DNA from: Alkalicoccobacillus gibsonii
GTDB taxonomy: Bacteria; Bacillota; Bacilli; Bacillales; Bacillaceae_D
Direction: 5' to 3'
Assembly: GCF_016798245.1 (NCBI RefSeq)
Contig: NZ_JAEUZA010000002.1
Coordinates: 682,001-746,000, forward strand
DNA length: 64,000 bases
Under the pieces are notes generated by a model. That model saw only the letters and a list, made by a program, of their open reading frames with translations. It had not been told where the DNA came from and did no database searches. The translations under genes and the position numbers were made by a program. Every line of letters starts with the position of its first letter. Position 1 is the first letter of the stretch. Shown one piece after another: positions 9,594-17,156 of the stretch.

Positions 9594-10691
9594 ATGCAGA
9601 CAAAGTATAGCAAGATCATTGAAGTGGTAAAGTCACGTATTCTTGATGGCACCTACACTCCTCATAAAAAGATAGGATCAGAAAGTATGTTTATGAAGGA
9701 ATTTGGCGTCAGCCGTCATACGGTCCGAATTGCCATAGGGGACTTAGTGAAGGATGGTTGGCTTTACCGCTCTCAAGGTTCTGGTACATACTGTGCCGAT
9801 CGAACCATTGAGAAATTAACTGTAAATAGTCCCAAAAACATTGCGATCATCACTACCTATATCTCTGATTATATTTTTCCTCTCATTATTCGTGGGGCAG
9901 AACCGTACTTAGCACAAAAAGGGTACCAGGTTAGCTTGTACAGCACGAATAATAATGTAGAAACGGAGAAAAAGGTGCTTGAAAGCATTTTATCATTGGG
10001 AGTAGATGCAGCGATCATTGAGCCAACCAAAAGTGCTCGTTCAAATCCAAATATTAATTATTACTTCAGTCTTGAACGCGCTAACATTCCATATGTGATG
10101 ATTAATGCTTTTTATGATGAGCTTGATCCACTTTGTCTTATTTTGGATGATGAAAAAGGTGGCTATCTTCAAACAGAGCATTTAATTAAACAAGGTCATA
10201 CGGATATTTTAGGCTTTTTCAAAACGGATGACCGCCAAGGAGCTAAGCGGAAAAAAGGCTATATTAAAGCACATAGAGCGCATCAGCTTCCCATTTCACC
10301 TGATAACATCATTGATTATGATTCAGAAGAGAAGAAAGATAAACCAAAGGCAGAATTAGAACGTATTCTAAAGGATGGTACACGTAAGCCAACGGGACTG
10401 GTTGCTTACAACGACCAGCTTGTTGTGGATCTATTAGACGTCCTTCGCTCGCACGAGTTAAGTGTGCCTGATGATCTATCCATTGTTGGGTTTGATGACT
10501 CGAACCTAGCAACGGCAACAGAAGTTAAACTTACAACGATACAACATCCCAAACTTGAAATGGGAGAGCGTGCAGCAGAAATGATTATTCAATTAATTGA
10601 AAATCAAAGGCTGCCACAGCCAGAACCAATTGAGTCCATTATCTATGAACCAAAATTGATTAAACGCCAATCTACTAAAGAAGTCCGCTAA
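9594..10691 (+). CDS. araR: Arabinose operon repressor AraR (GntR/LacI chimera)
   Basis: Transcriptional repressor that releases DNA when L-arabinose binds. Residues 1-70 form a GntR-type winged helix (ILDGTYTPHKKIGSESMFMKEFGVSRHTVRIAIGDLV contains the recognition helix; parts only quoted for identification). Residues from about 80 form a LacI/GalR-type sugar-binding domain, including GVDAAIIEPTKSA and DDLSIVGFDDSNLAT. This mixed architecture is diagnostic of AraR. The length, 365 residues, matches B. subtilis AraR. Likely targets are the three operators at 1632, 1684 and 5603. A possible fourth site upstream of araR is too weak to claim. The stop codon lies inside the terminator stem. Confidence 0.94.
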   Translation: MQTKYSKIIEVVKSRILDGTYTPHKKIGSESMFMKEFGVSRHTVRIAIGDLVKDGWLYRSQGSGTYCADRTIEKLTVNSPKNIAIITTYISDYIFPLIIRGAEPYLAQKGYQVSLYSTNNNVETEKKVLESILSLGVDAAIIEPTKSARSNPNINYYFSLERANIPYVMINAFYDELDPLCLILDDEKGGYLQTEHLIKQGHTDILGFFKTDDRQGAKRKKGYIKAHRAHQLPISPDNIIDYDSEEKKDKPKAELERILKDGTRKPTGLVAYNDQLVVDLLDVLRSHELSVPDDLSIVGFDDSNLATATEVKLTTIQHPKLEMGERAAEMIIQLIENQRLPQPEPIESIIYEPKLIKRQSTKEVR

Positions 10692-10704
10692 TGCGGGCTT
10701 TTTT
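10682..10704 (+). terminator. Intrinsic terminator overlapping the araR stop codon
   Basis: AGTCCGC (10682-10688) pairs with GCGGGCT (10693-10699) around the loop TAAT, followed by TTTTT. The araR stop codon falls in the stem and loop. Confidence 0.8.
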
Positions 10705-10710
10705 GGTTGA

Positions 10711-10901
10711 GCGCACTTAGGGTGGGTAGAGTCGCGCTTAAGAGGAAGGAAGTCGCGCCAAAAGGGAGAGGGACGCGCATGAGAGTGTGGAAGTCGCGCC
10801 AAAAGGGAGAGGGACGCGCATGAGAGTGTGGAAGTCGCGCCAAACGAGAGCGGGTCGCGCATGAGGAGATCAAAGTCGCGCAGAAAAAGAGTGACCCGCG
10901 C
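10711..10901. repeat. Array of GCGC cores spaced 20-21 bp
   Basis: Ten GCGC cores start at 10711, 10734, 10755, 10775, 10796, 10816, 10837, 10857, 10878 and 10898. After the first gap of 23, the gaps alternate 21, 20, 21, 20. Odd and even cores have different surroundings (mainly GTCGCGCC and ACGCGCAT), so the larger unit is 41 bp, and two units are almost identical. As 41 is not a multiple of three, it does not code for a repeated protein. The spacing is close to two turns of B-DNA. The remainder of the gap to 11112 shows no recognisable gene. Function unknown. Confidence 0.85.
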
Positions 10902-11112
10902 ATAAGGTCAACAAAACCAAGAAACCCCTCTAGTCACTGTCCTCCTCAAACTTTAATCTCTCATCTCTATGCGCCATTTTATGAAACCAATCAACACAAT
11001 TATCCGTACTACTTAGTAAGAGAACTAAAAAAGAGGTTTGAAAAGAAAATTTTGGTCAATAAAACAAAGTGAGGAAGCACGCAAAAAAATGAGTTTATTG
11101 AGGTGAGAAGGC

Positions 11113-11451
11113 ATGTCGAGAAGGTCATCAGGCAGAGGTTCATCAAGTAGAGGTTCAAGTAGGGGTTCATCGAGTCGAGGCTCGTCAAGCAGAGGATCAT
11201 CCAGTCGGCGTCCATCTTCACGTCCATCCTCCAGGGGAACAAAGCGAATTACAACAGGAGGTAGTAGTAAAAGCTCAAGGGGAGGTATGTTTGGAGGAAA
11301 CCGTGGCTATGGTGGCTACGGAAACGATCGATACGGTGGTGGCTACAGACGCAGAGGCGGAGGCATGGGATGTGGATGCACGTTAGTGATATTAGCCGTT
11401 ATTGCTGCTTTGGTTGTGGTTGCATACTTTTATATTCAAACTCTAAATTAA
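11113..11451 (+). CDS. Ser/Arg/Gly-rich protein with a C-terminal membrane anchor
   Basis: No family recognised. Residues 2-42 are almost only Ser, Arg and Gly in loose repeats of GSSSR/SSRGS, encoded by imperfect 15-base DNA repeats. Residues 45-83 are Gly/Tyr/Arg-rich, resembling RGG-type disordered regions. A GCGC motif (near 86-89) leads into one hydrophobic helix (about 88-107, TLVILAVIAALVVVAYFY) and a short tail. It looks like a tail-anchored membrane protein with a highly basic disordered domain, which could bind nucleic acid, phospholipid or wall polymers. The start ATG 11113 has GAGGTGAG before it. It is 15 bp upstream of another small membrane protein, probably an operon. Confidence 0.7.
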   Translation: MSRRSSGRGSSSRGSSRGSSSRGSSSRGSSSRRPSSRPSSRGTKRITTGGSSKSSRGGMFGGNRGYGGYGNDRYGGGYRRRGGGMGCGCTLVILAVIAALVVVAYFYIQTLN

Positions 11452-11466
11452 TCGAAAAGGAAGTTA

Positions 11467-11805
11467 GTGAACATGTCCCAATATGATGAAGTAGAAACAC
11501 AAGAAGTTACAAGGTATGATGGTCCAGACTCTGCCTTATCCGAGCAACAACAAAGTACAACGGTGCTTGGCGCTCTGGTCATGGTTGTAGGCACCTTACC
11601 AATAGCGATCCTGGGATTTATTCTATCAATTATTGCGTTAAAATGGATTAAGGATGTAGATCATCCTGGCTATGCACGTATTAAAGGAGTCACAAAAGTA
11701 TTAGCTATTATTAGTATTATTCTGCAGGGTTTAATGATTTTATTTTTTGTTGGATATATCGTTCTTTCCATAATAGCCGTAAGTTTACTTACCAGCACAT
11801 ACTAA
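11467..11805 (+). CDS. Small membrane protein, DUF4190-like
   Basis: A 112-residue protein with an acidic, Gln-rich cytosolic N-terminus (about 1-30) and two long hydrophobic stretches (about 36-58 and 73-108) separated by a short charged loop DVDHPGYARIKGV. This layout resembles DUF4190-type proteins, but the match is by general shape only. GTG 11467 is chosen because AAAAGGAAG lies 4-6 bases ahead; an ATG at 11473 is possible with longer spacing. It follows the Ser/Arg-rich gene by 15 bp, and both end at a strong bidirectional terminator, so they probably work together at the membrane. Confidence 0.65.
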   Translation: MNMSQYDEVETQEVTRYDGPDSALSEQQQSTTVLGALVMVVGTLPIAILGFILSIIALKWIKDVDHPGYARIKGVTKVLAIISIILQGLMILFFVGYIVLSIIAVSLLTSTY

Positions 11806-11807
11806 AA

Positions 11808-11840
11808 AAGAACCAGTGAGCCATTCGCTCACTGGTTCTT
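11808..11840. terminator. Bidirectional terminator between convergent genes
   Basis: A perfect 14-bp stem (11808-11821 with 11827-11840), loop CATTC, with A-rich sequence on one side and T-rich on the other. It can end transcription from both the small membrane protein genes and the leftward MMPL exporter gene. Confidence 0.9.
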
Positions 11841-11850
11841 CATTTTTACT

Positions 11851-14481
11851 CTACTTTTTCTCTTTCGCTTCTCCTAAGCTAATAACAGCTGGGATGAATA
11901 GCGGAAGAATGACTAAGCCAAACAGCATTAATCCACTCACAACAACCGTTCCGATTTGCATAAGGGATAGTACACCGGATGGCATCATGGCTCCGAACGT
12001 TCCAGAGAGAATGATCGCTGCAGTGATGATAACAGAACCCATTTTAACCATCGACTTCATCAATCCTTCACGTACACCTAATTTCTTTTCCTCTTGGTAC
12101 CGATCGAATAAGAAGATCGAGTAATCTACCCCAAGTGCAACAAGCATGACAAAGCCGAAGAATGGAACGGCCCAGCTTAATCCGGCATAACCCATGATGT
12201 GCACAAAGACAAGCTCGGCAATACCAAGAGAGGTATAGTAAGCAAGCAGCAGACCAGCGATGATGACTATAGGCTGTGTCCATGAACGAAGCAGGATCAT
12301 CAATGTAATGAATAGACCAACCATAATGATCGTTACCGTTCGAGTGAAGTCAGCAGAAGAGATCTCTTCTAAGTCACTATTAATACTCGATACACCAGCA
12401 AATTCAATTTGCATCTCTTCAAGAGGTGTACCCTGTACGAATTGGGAAACCGCCTCTTTCACTTCTCTTGTTGCCTCAATTCCTTCGATAGAATAAGGAT
12501 CCGCTTTTAGATTGACATCAAGTGTCAGCCCTTGGCGATCTGAGAAGGTATACATATCAATCACGTCTTCAAACTCTTCGTTTGAAAGCAACTCATCTGG
12601 AATGTAGACCCCTGTGCCGCGGACATAATCTGCAGCGGCTACCTCATTTGCAAAGCTCACAGAATCTTCTAAGCCATTTCGAAGCTCTGACACTCCATCT
12701 GAGATATCATCAACCGCATCAGCTAATTGAACTAATCCTCCAGAGAGCTCACCTACCTGTGCGCTCGCTCCTTCAAGCTCTGCTGCACCATTTGATAAGC
12801 CTGTGCTTACTTGTGTAAGACCTTCTTGAATACCAGCTAATTGAGCAGCGGCCGTTTGCACGTCCTGTGTTTGTTGAAGCTGCTCGGAAATTCCACCGAT
12901 TTGTTCGTTTATTTGATCAAGCCCAGCTGCAGCTTCCGATAAAGAGCCGTTAGACTGGCCTCCTGTGCTGCCTGATACCTGTTCACTTATTTGACGTAAT
13001 TGATCAGATACTTGAGTTAAACCATCTTCAAGCTCCTCTGTTCCATCTACAGCTTCCTCAAGTCCGTCTCCGAGCTGAGCTAGCTGATGATCCACATACA
13101 GATCCTCAAGCTCTTCTCCTGCTGGGCGGGTAATTCCAATTACTTTATCTACCTCATCCATTCCTGCAATGAATCGTGATAAGGCTTCAATATTAGCAAG
13201 TATTTCTGGCGTCACAATGTCTTCATCGCTATTTAATACAACCTGAACTGGAAGCGCATTTCCGATTCCGAATCCAGTTTCAATCACTCTCAGACCTTTT
13301 ACAGAGTCCGCATCTGCACTAATTTCATCTACGTTGTTAAAGGATATCTCATCATTGTAAATGAAGATAAAAGGAATCGTAATGACGGCTACAATAATAA
13401 GTGAGACAACAGGTCTGAAGATTGACAGTTTGCCTAACCATCCCCATAGCTTGTTATCCGCATGTGATCCTACTTTTTTAGATGGCCAAAATAGCTTTTG
13501 CTTTAAGACTGCCATTAAGAATGGAACGAACGTATACAATACAAGCAGCAACACGGCAATACCAACAGCTACACCAACAGCTGATTGATAAATGGTAAAG
13601 TCAGCAAAACCAATGGCTGCGAATCCAATGAACACAGCTAGCCCACTAAAGAACAACGTTTTACCCGCTGTGCGATACGTGTTTAAGATTGCTGTTTGTG
13701 TATCATGACCAGCTGCAAGCTCTTCTTTGTATCGACTGAGGAGTAAAATACAATAATCAGTCCCAATCCCAAACAGAACAGCCACTAAAAAGATTTGCGT
13801 ATAATTTGAAATCGGAAAATCAAACCAATCTGCTAAAAACGAAACAATGGATTGACTAATCACATATGTAATTCCGACTGAAAGCAAAGGGACAAGCGGC
13901 GTGACAACGGCTCTAAAGACAACAAGCAATAGAACAAAGATAAGAATGACAGTAATAAGCTCTGTTTTAGCTAGGCCCTCTTGTGAGGTGACATCCACAT
14001 CATGGTTCAAAAGCGCTTCTCCAGTTACATACACATTTCCATTTTCGATTGATAGATCGGTTAGTTCATCTCCAATCGCAATCACATCATCATTTGTACC
14101 GTCAATGGTAATCAGAATTAAGGCGACACTTTCATCCTCAGATACCACTTGATCGCGAATCTCATCTGATTCGAAGAGAGATAACACTTCAACTGGCGCA
14201 TCAAATGATCGTGCCTCGATGTTATCAATTAAAGATTGAACGGCCTCTTCATTTCCTGTTAACGCATCGTCGAACTCAACGACGACACTGATGGTTTGTT
14301 CATTTTCTCCTGCTGCATCAAGAATAGCCGAAGCCTGACTGGAGCTATAGTTTTCGTCCAGCTGAACAGAACCTTTTTCCTCAACTAAATCTGCAAGTGG
14401 AGGTGCAGTGATAAATAATAAAACAGCTAGCACAAGTAGTGCGGAAGCTACTCCCCATTTAAAGCGTAAGATGGTTTTCAT
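11851..14481 (-). CDS. MMPL/RND-type exporter (YdgH/YdfJ-like)
   Basis: Large proton-driven transporter of the MMPL branch of the RND superfamily, moving lipids or drugs out of the cytoplasmic membrane. At 876 residues it has the expected pattern: one N-terminal helix, an outer domain, five clustered helices (about 170-370) including GIGTDYCILLLSRYKEE, a second outer domain and a second helix cluster (about 700-870) with ALGVDYSIFLFDRYQEEK. The second outer domain holds an unusually regular stretch (about 450-620) of Gln/Gly/Glu-rich heptads, a probable coiled coil. It is preceded on the same strand by a MarR regulator 21 bp away, as in B. subtilis ydgG-ydgH. The native substrate is unknown. 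Confidence 0.85.
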   Translation of the reverse strand: MKTILRFKWGVASALLVLAVLLFITAPPLADLVEEKGSVQLDENYSSSQASAILDAAGENEQTISVVVEFDDALTGNEEAVQSLIDNIEARSFDAPVEVLSLFESDEIRDQVVSEDESVALILITIDGTNDDVIAIGDELTDLSIENGNVYVTGEALLNHDVDVTSQEGLAKTELITVILIFVLLLVVFRAVVTPLVPLLSVGITYVISQSIVSFLADWFDFPISNYTQIFLVAVLFGIGTDYCILLLSRYKEELAAGHDTQTAILNTYRTAGKTLFFSGLAVFIGFAAIGFADFTIYQSAVGVAVGIAVLLLVLYTFVPFLMAVLKQKLFWPSKKVGSHADNKLWGWLGKLSIFRPVVSLIIVAVITIPFIFIYNDEISFNNVDEISADADSVKGLRVIETGFGIGNALPVQVVLNSDEDIVTPEILANIEALSRFIAGMDEVDKVIGITRPAGEELEDLYVDHQLAQLGDGLEEAVDGTEELEDGLTQVSDQLRQISEQVSGSTGGQSNGSLSEAAAGLDQINEQIGGISEQLQQTQDVQTAAAQLAGIQEGLTQVSTGLSNGAAELEGASAQVGELSGGLVQLADAVDDISDGVSELRNGLEDSVSFANEVAAADYVRGTGVYIPDELLSNEEFEDVIDMYTFSDRQGLTLDVNLKADPYSIEGIEATREVKEAVSQFVQGTPLEEMQIEFAGVSSINSDLEEISSADFTRTVTIIMVGLFITLMILLRSWTQPIVIIAGLLLAYYTSLGIAELVFVHIMGYAGLSWAVPFFGFVMLVALGVDYSIFLFDRYQEEKKLGVREGLMKSMVKMGSVIITAAIILSGTFGAMMPSGVLSLMQIGTVVVSGLMLFGLVILPLFIPAVISLGEAKEKK

Positions 14482-14502
14482 TCGTTCTCCTCACCTAAAT
14501 CG

Positions 14503-14958
14503 TTATTTTTGATCTGGATTCTCTGTTAATAATCGATCCTTTACCAGTCCCAGCATCTTGATAAAGTACGTTAAATCTTCCTCTTTAAAATCACTAAAAA
14601 GGTTCCCAAAGTATTCAAGCATCACTTCTTGGCAGGTTTGGATTTCCACTTCGCCCTCACTCGTTAGCTCCGCGAATTTCACTCTAAAATCTTCATCCGA
14701 CTTTCTAAGAGTAATCAACCCGAGTTCCTCTAATTTCTTCAAGCGTGAAGAAATTGCACTTTTATGCAGCCCTAAGAATGATGCAATTTGAGTGGAGTTC
14801 AAAGGACCTCTGGAAGCAAGAAGGCTCAGTAAGTCAATTTGCTCAACAGAGAGTACTTTAAGGTTCTTTGATGAGATTTCCTTAAAAAGCGTCTGCTGTC
14901 CGTAGGATAAGATCTCAGAAAAAAGTGTTATGGCCTCAGAAAGCTTAGGCTTGTTCAA
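14503..14958 (-). CDS. MarR-family repressor of the MMPL exporter (YdgG-like)
   Basis: Winged-helix dimeric regulator of 151 residues. The DNA-binding region is visible as GPLNSTQIASFLGLHKSA, followed by the wing region ELGLITLRKSDEDFRVKFAELT (split here for length). It is the first gene of a two-gene unit with the exporter, the arrangement of B. subtilis ydgG-ydgH, so autoregulation and control of the exporter are likely. The start is TTG 14958, well placed behind GGGGGTGA. That ribosome site lies inside one of two near-identical 20-bp repeats that are good operator candidates. The inducing ligand is not known. Confidence 0.85.
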   Translation of the reverse strand: MNKPKLSEAITLFSEILSYGQQTLFKEISSKNLKVLSVEQIDLLSLLASRGPLNSTQIASFLGLHKSAISSRLKKLEELGLITLRKSDEDFRVKFAELTSEGEVEIQTCQEVMLEYFGNLFSDFKEEDLTYFIKMLGLVKDRLLTENPDQK

Positions 14959-14960
14959 AC

Positions 14961-15012
14961 TAGTTCACCCCCTAAACTAATATCTATACAGATAGTTTAC
15001 CCCCTATACTAA
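14961..15012. promoter_or_regulatory. Two 20-bp direct repeats, probable MarR operators
   Basis: TAGTTCACCCCCTAAACTAA (14961-14980) and TAGTTTACCCCCTATACTAA (14993-15012) agree at 18 of 20 bases and are 32 bp apart, three helical turns. Each is an imperfect palindrome (TAGTT and AACTA ends). The first covers the ribosome site of the marR gene. A 10-base partial copy (TAGTTCACCC) lies at 15041-15050, in front of the divergent HAD gene. Confidence 0.65.
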
Positions 15013-15081
15013 ATAAAAAGCAAGAGAAATGTTTTTGTTATAGTTCACCCATGATATGGTAAAAGAAGTTGGAGGGATGTC

Positions 15082-15744
15082 ATGATGAGAAACACGATTT
15101 TATTCGATTTAGATCAGACCTTGCTGGACAAACACCAAACCTTGCTTCACTTTGCTGCCAGACAATATAAGCTTTTTAAGCTTTCAACTTATGTAGAGGA
15201 TAGGGAATTATTTATCACTGAGTTCACTCGATTACATGAGATCGTTATGCCAAAGAAAGAAGTCTATCAAAAGCTTCGTCTTCAGTTTTCATTACAGCAT
15301 TCTTTAATGGAGGATATGCTAGAGAATTTAAATCATCAGTTTCCAAAGGAGAGTGTCGCCTTTCCAGGCTTAACACGGATGTTAAACGAATTAAAGCAGA
15401 AACATTTTAAAATAGGCATTATCACAAACGGCCGTGACTTTTACCAGCGAAGCAAAATAGACTCACTTGGCATCACTTCCTACATGGATATCATCGTCAC
15501 CTCAGGTGAGCTAGGGATCAAAAAGCCAGACCCGGCCATATTCTTGCACGGGTTGGGAAAATTAGAGGTACAGCCTGAACAAGCAATCTTTGTTGGTGAT
15601 GATCTCACTAAGGATATCGTACCGGCAAAAAGCTTAGGGATGCGAACGATCTTAATGGGTTCACATCAAGTAAACCCTGATATTGATACGAATTGCGTAC
15701 ATTTAGATGAAGTTGTGAAAGCGGTAGAGAAGCTTCGTTATTGA
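15082..15744 (+). CDS. HAD-family hydrolase (YjjG/phosphoglycolate phosphatase-like)
   Basis: Cytosolic phosphatase of the haloacid dehalogenase superfamily, 220 residues. Motif I FDLDQTLLD (9-17) carries the nucleophile and acid/base aspartates, motif II is IITNG (near 113), the motif III lysine is in GIKKPDPAIF, and motif IV is IFVGDDLTKDI. An alpha-helical cap fills about 18-100. Substrates of this group are small phosphate esters such as nucleotides or sugar phosphates and cannot be predicted. ATG 15082 and ATG 15085 both fit the site GGAGGG; the first is used. It is divergent from the marR-exporter unit and may share its control region. Confidence 0.85.
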   Translation: MMRNTILFDLDQTLLDKHQTLLHFAARQYKLFKLSTYVEDRELFITEFTRLHEIVMPKKEVYQKLRLQFSLQHSLMEDMLENLNHQFPKESVAFPGLTRMLNELKQKHFKIGIITNGRDFYQRSKIDSLGITSYMDIIVTSGELGIKKPDPAIFLHGLGKLEVQPEQAIFVGDDLTKDIVPAKSLGMRTILMGSHQVNPDIDTNCVHLDEVVKAVEKLRY

Positions 15745-15797
15745 GGCGGTTTTACGAATTGCAAAAAAGAGCCCTTATACCTGAAAACTATCAAAAG

Positions 15798-15827
15798 TTG
15801 AGTTGGGAAATGCTTGAAAAGTATATA
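15798..15827 (+). promoter_or_regulatory. Possible promoter of the rap-phr cassette
   Basis: TTGAGT (15798-15803) and TATATA (15822-15827) with an 18-bp spacer, about 50 bases before the rap start codon. The match is moderate. Confidence 0.35.
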
Positions 15828-15877
15828 AATGTAAGGTAGGAATGCATATAATACATGAAGTGAAAGAGGGTGAGAAA

Positions 15878-16972
15878 ATGCAAAAAACGCTAACTCCTCA
15901 TGAAATAGTCGGGGCAAAATTAGTTGAGTGGTACAGCTGTATCGTAGCGAGAGACATTGAACAAGCAAATGAGTTGAAAGAAGTAACAGATAGACTTATT
16001 AAAAATATGGCTAAAAATGATAAGGTTTTAATGCATCATAAATTAGTTACACTGCGACATGATTTTATGATTAGAGGAAACGTAGATAAGCGTCTATCTA
16101 GCGAGGAATTAGATAAACTTTTGGCTGAAGCTAATGCTACTGATGAACATTTAACATATCTTTATTACTTCATGACAGCGCAATTTGAGAGTTATAGTAG
16201 AAGATATCATTCGGCCATTAGATTATATCATATAGCTGAAAAGTACATACCTTGTTTAAAAAGTAGATATGAGAAGGGAGAATTTTATTCCCGACTTGGG
16301 TTCTGTTACTACAGAATGGACGATTATGCTAGAGCTGTTGAATACATAAATAGAGCATTGGATATATTTAGTACTGATGAAAAGTATGAAGAACGTTTCT
16401 TAAATTGTAATATGTTATTGGCATATGTTGCTACTGAATTGAACCAATATGTAAAAGCTGATTCATATTACGATTCTATTTATGAACGATCCAAATTTTT
16501 TCCGGAAACACATGTTATTATATTAAGGGGTTTGGGTTTAAATAGGATTAGACAACATAAGTTAGAGGAAGCTAAATACTTTTTGCGATTATGTCTTAAC
16601 CAGAGAAGCTATTTAAACGCCATTTCTGAAGCACAAGCTATTTACAACTTAGCAAATACTTTATATAGACTTGGGGAGACAAAAGAAGCAAAACAGTTAT
16701 TAGACCAAGCAGAAGAAAAATCACTCGAGCTAGGAATAGAAGAACATATTGCAAAATGCATGATAACTAGGGGTTTATATGAAAAAAATGATTTAAATAT
16801 GGTTAATGAAGGACTAGAGCTGTTAAAAGAACAAGAGATGTTTTTTGAATACAATGAAATGTCAGAAGAAATTTCTATATATTTTGAAAGAAACAATCAA
16901 TTTCAAAGTGCTTTAGAATATCTAAAAAAAGCATATAGTTCACCAAAAAATCTAAATCTCTTGGAGGATTAA
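15878..16972 (+). CDS. Rap-family response-regulator phosphatase/antagonist
   Basis: A 364-residue protein with the Rap layout: an N-terminal three-helix bundle (about 1-70) and then TPR repeats (about 95-360; YSRLGFCYYRMDDYARAVEYI is a clear one, shortened here). Rap proteins dephosphorylate Spo0F or block regulators such as ComA and DegU, and are turned off by a Phr pentapeptide. The start ATG 15878 has AGAGGGTGAG before it, better than the ATG at 15842, which has no such site. A phr gene begins 2 bp after its stop codon. By eye the N-terminal region reads NMAKNDKVLMHHKL, where I would expect the catalytic Gln47 of RapH, so phosphatase activity is doubtful. Both genes are clearly richer in A and T than their neighbours, suggesting acquisition by transfer. 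Confidence 0.9.
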   Translation: MQKTLTPHEIVGAKLVEWYSCIVARDIEQANELKEVTDRLIKNMAKNDKVLMHHKLVTLRHDFMIRGNVDKRLSSEELDKLLAEANATDEHLTYLYYFMTAQFESYSRRYHSAIRLYHIAEKYIPCLKSRYEKGEFYSRLGFCYYRMDDYARAVEYINRALDIFSTDEKYEERFLNCNMLLAYVATELNQYVKADSYYDSIYERSKFFPETHVIILRGLGLNRIRQHKLEEAKYFLRLCLNQRSYLNAISEAQAIYNLANTLYRLGETKEAKQLLDQAEEKSLELGIEEHIAKCMITRGLYEKNDLNMVNEGLELLKEQEMFFEYNEMSEEISIYFERNNQFQSALEYLKKAYSSPKNLNLLED

Positions 16973-16973
16973 G

Positions 16974-17078
16974 ATGAAAAAACTTTCTTTGGTCGTTTTT
17001 GTTTGTGCATTAGTATTTTTCAGCGCTGACCTAGAACCTACTTTTAATCTGTTAGATAAAGGAAATGAGCTTCTATAA
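16974..17078 (+). CDS. Phr-type secreted signalling pro-peptide
   Basis: A 34-codon gene two bases downstream of rap with its own GGAGG (16962-16966), the standard position of phr genes. It encodes MKK, then a hydrophobic export signal (LSLVVFVCALVFFSA, 4-18), then a short polar tail, DLEPTFNLLDKGNELL. Phr proteins are exported and trimmed to five or six residues, which are re-imported by the Opp permease and inhibit the partner Rap. The mature peptide is usually at or near the C-terminus, but cannot be fixed here because the tail has no typical basic residue at the second position of a terminal pentapeptide. It is followed by a good terminator. Confidence 0.85.
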   Translation: MKKLSLVVFVCALVFFSADLEPTFNLLDKGNELL

Positions 17079-17097
17079 ATTGAAATACTACTAAATT

Positions 17098-17134
17098 GCT
17101 TATGTTCGATTTGAACATAAGCTTATATTTTTTA
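17098..17134 (+). terminator. Terminator of the rap-phr cassette
   Basis: GCTTATGTTC (17098-17107) and GAACATAAGC (17113-17122) form a perfect 10-bp stem with loop GATTT, followed by a T-rich tract. Confidence 0.85.
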
Positions 17135-17156
17135 CTTTGACAAAAGGAGCCCCGCC

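Noticed and set aside
10711-10901. CRISPR array
   Set aside because: The repeat unit is too short, the spacers are not unique (two units are nearly identical), and no cas genes are present.
10593-10903. Leftward reading frames with repeated peptides (such as LPHSHARPSPFWRDF)
   Set aside because: They are translations of the 41-bp GCGC array. The period is not a multiple of three, there is no ribosome site, and they overlap the end of araR.
11816-12124. A 102-codon rightward frame inside the MMPL gene
   Set aside because: It is antisense to a well-supported exporter gene, has no ribosome site and begins in a terminator.
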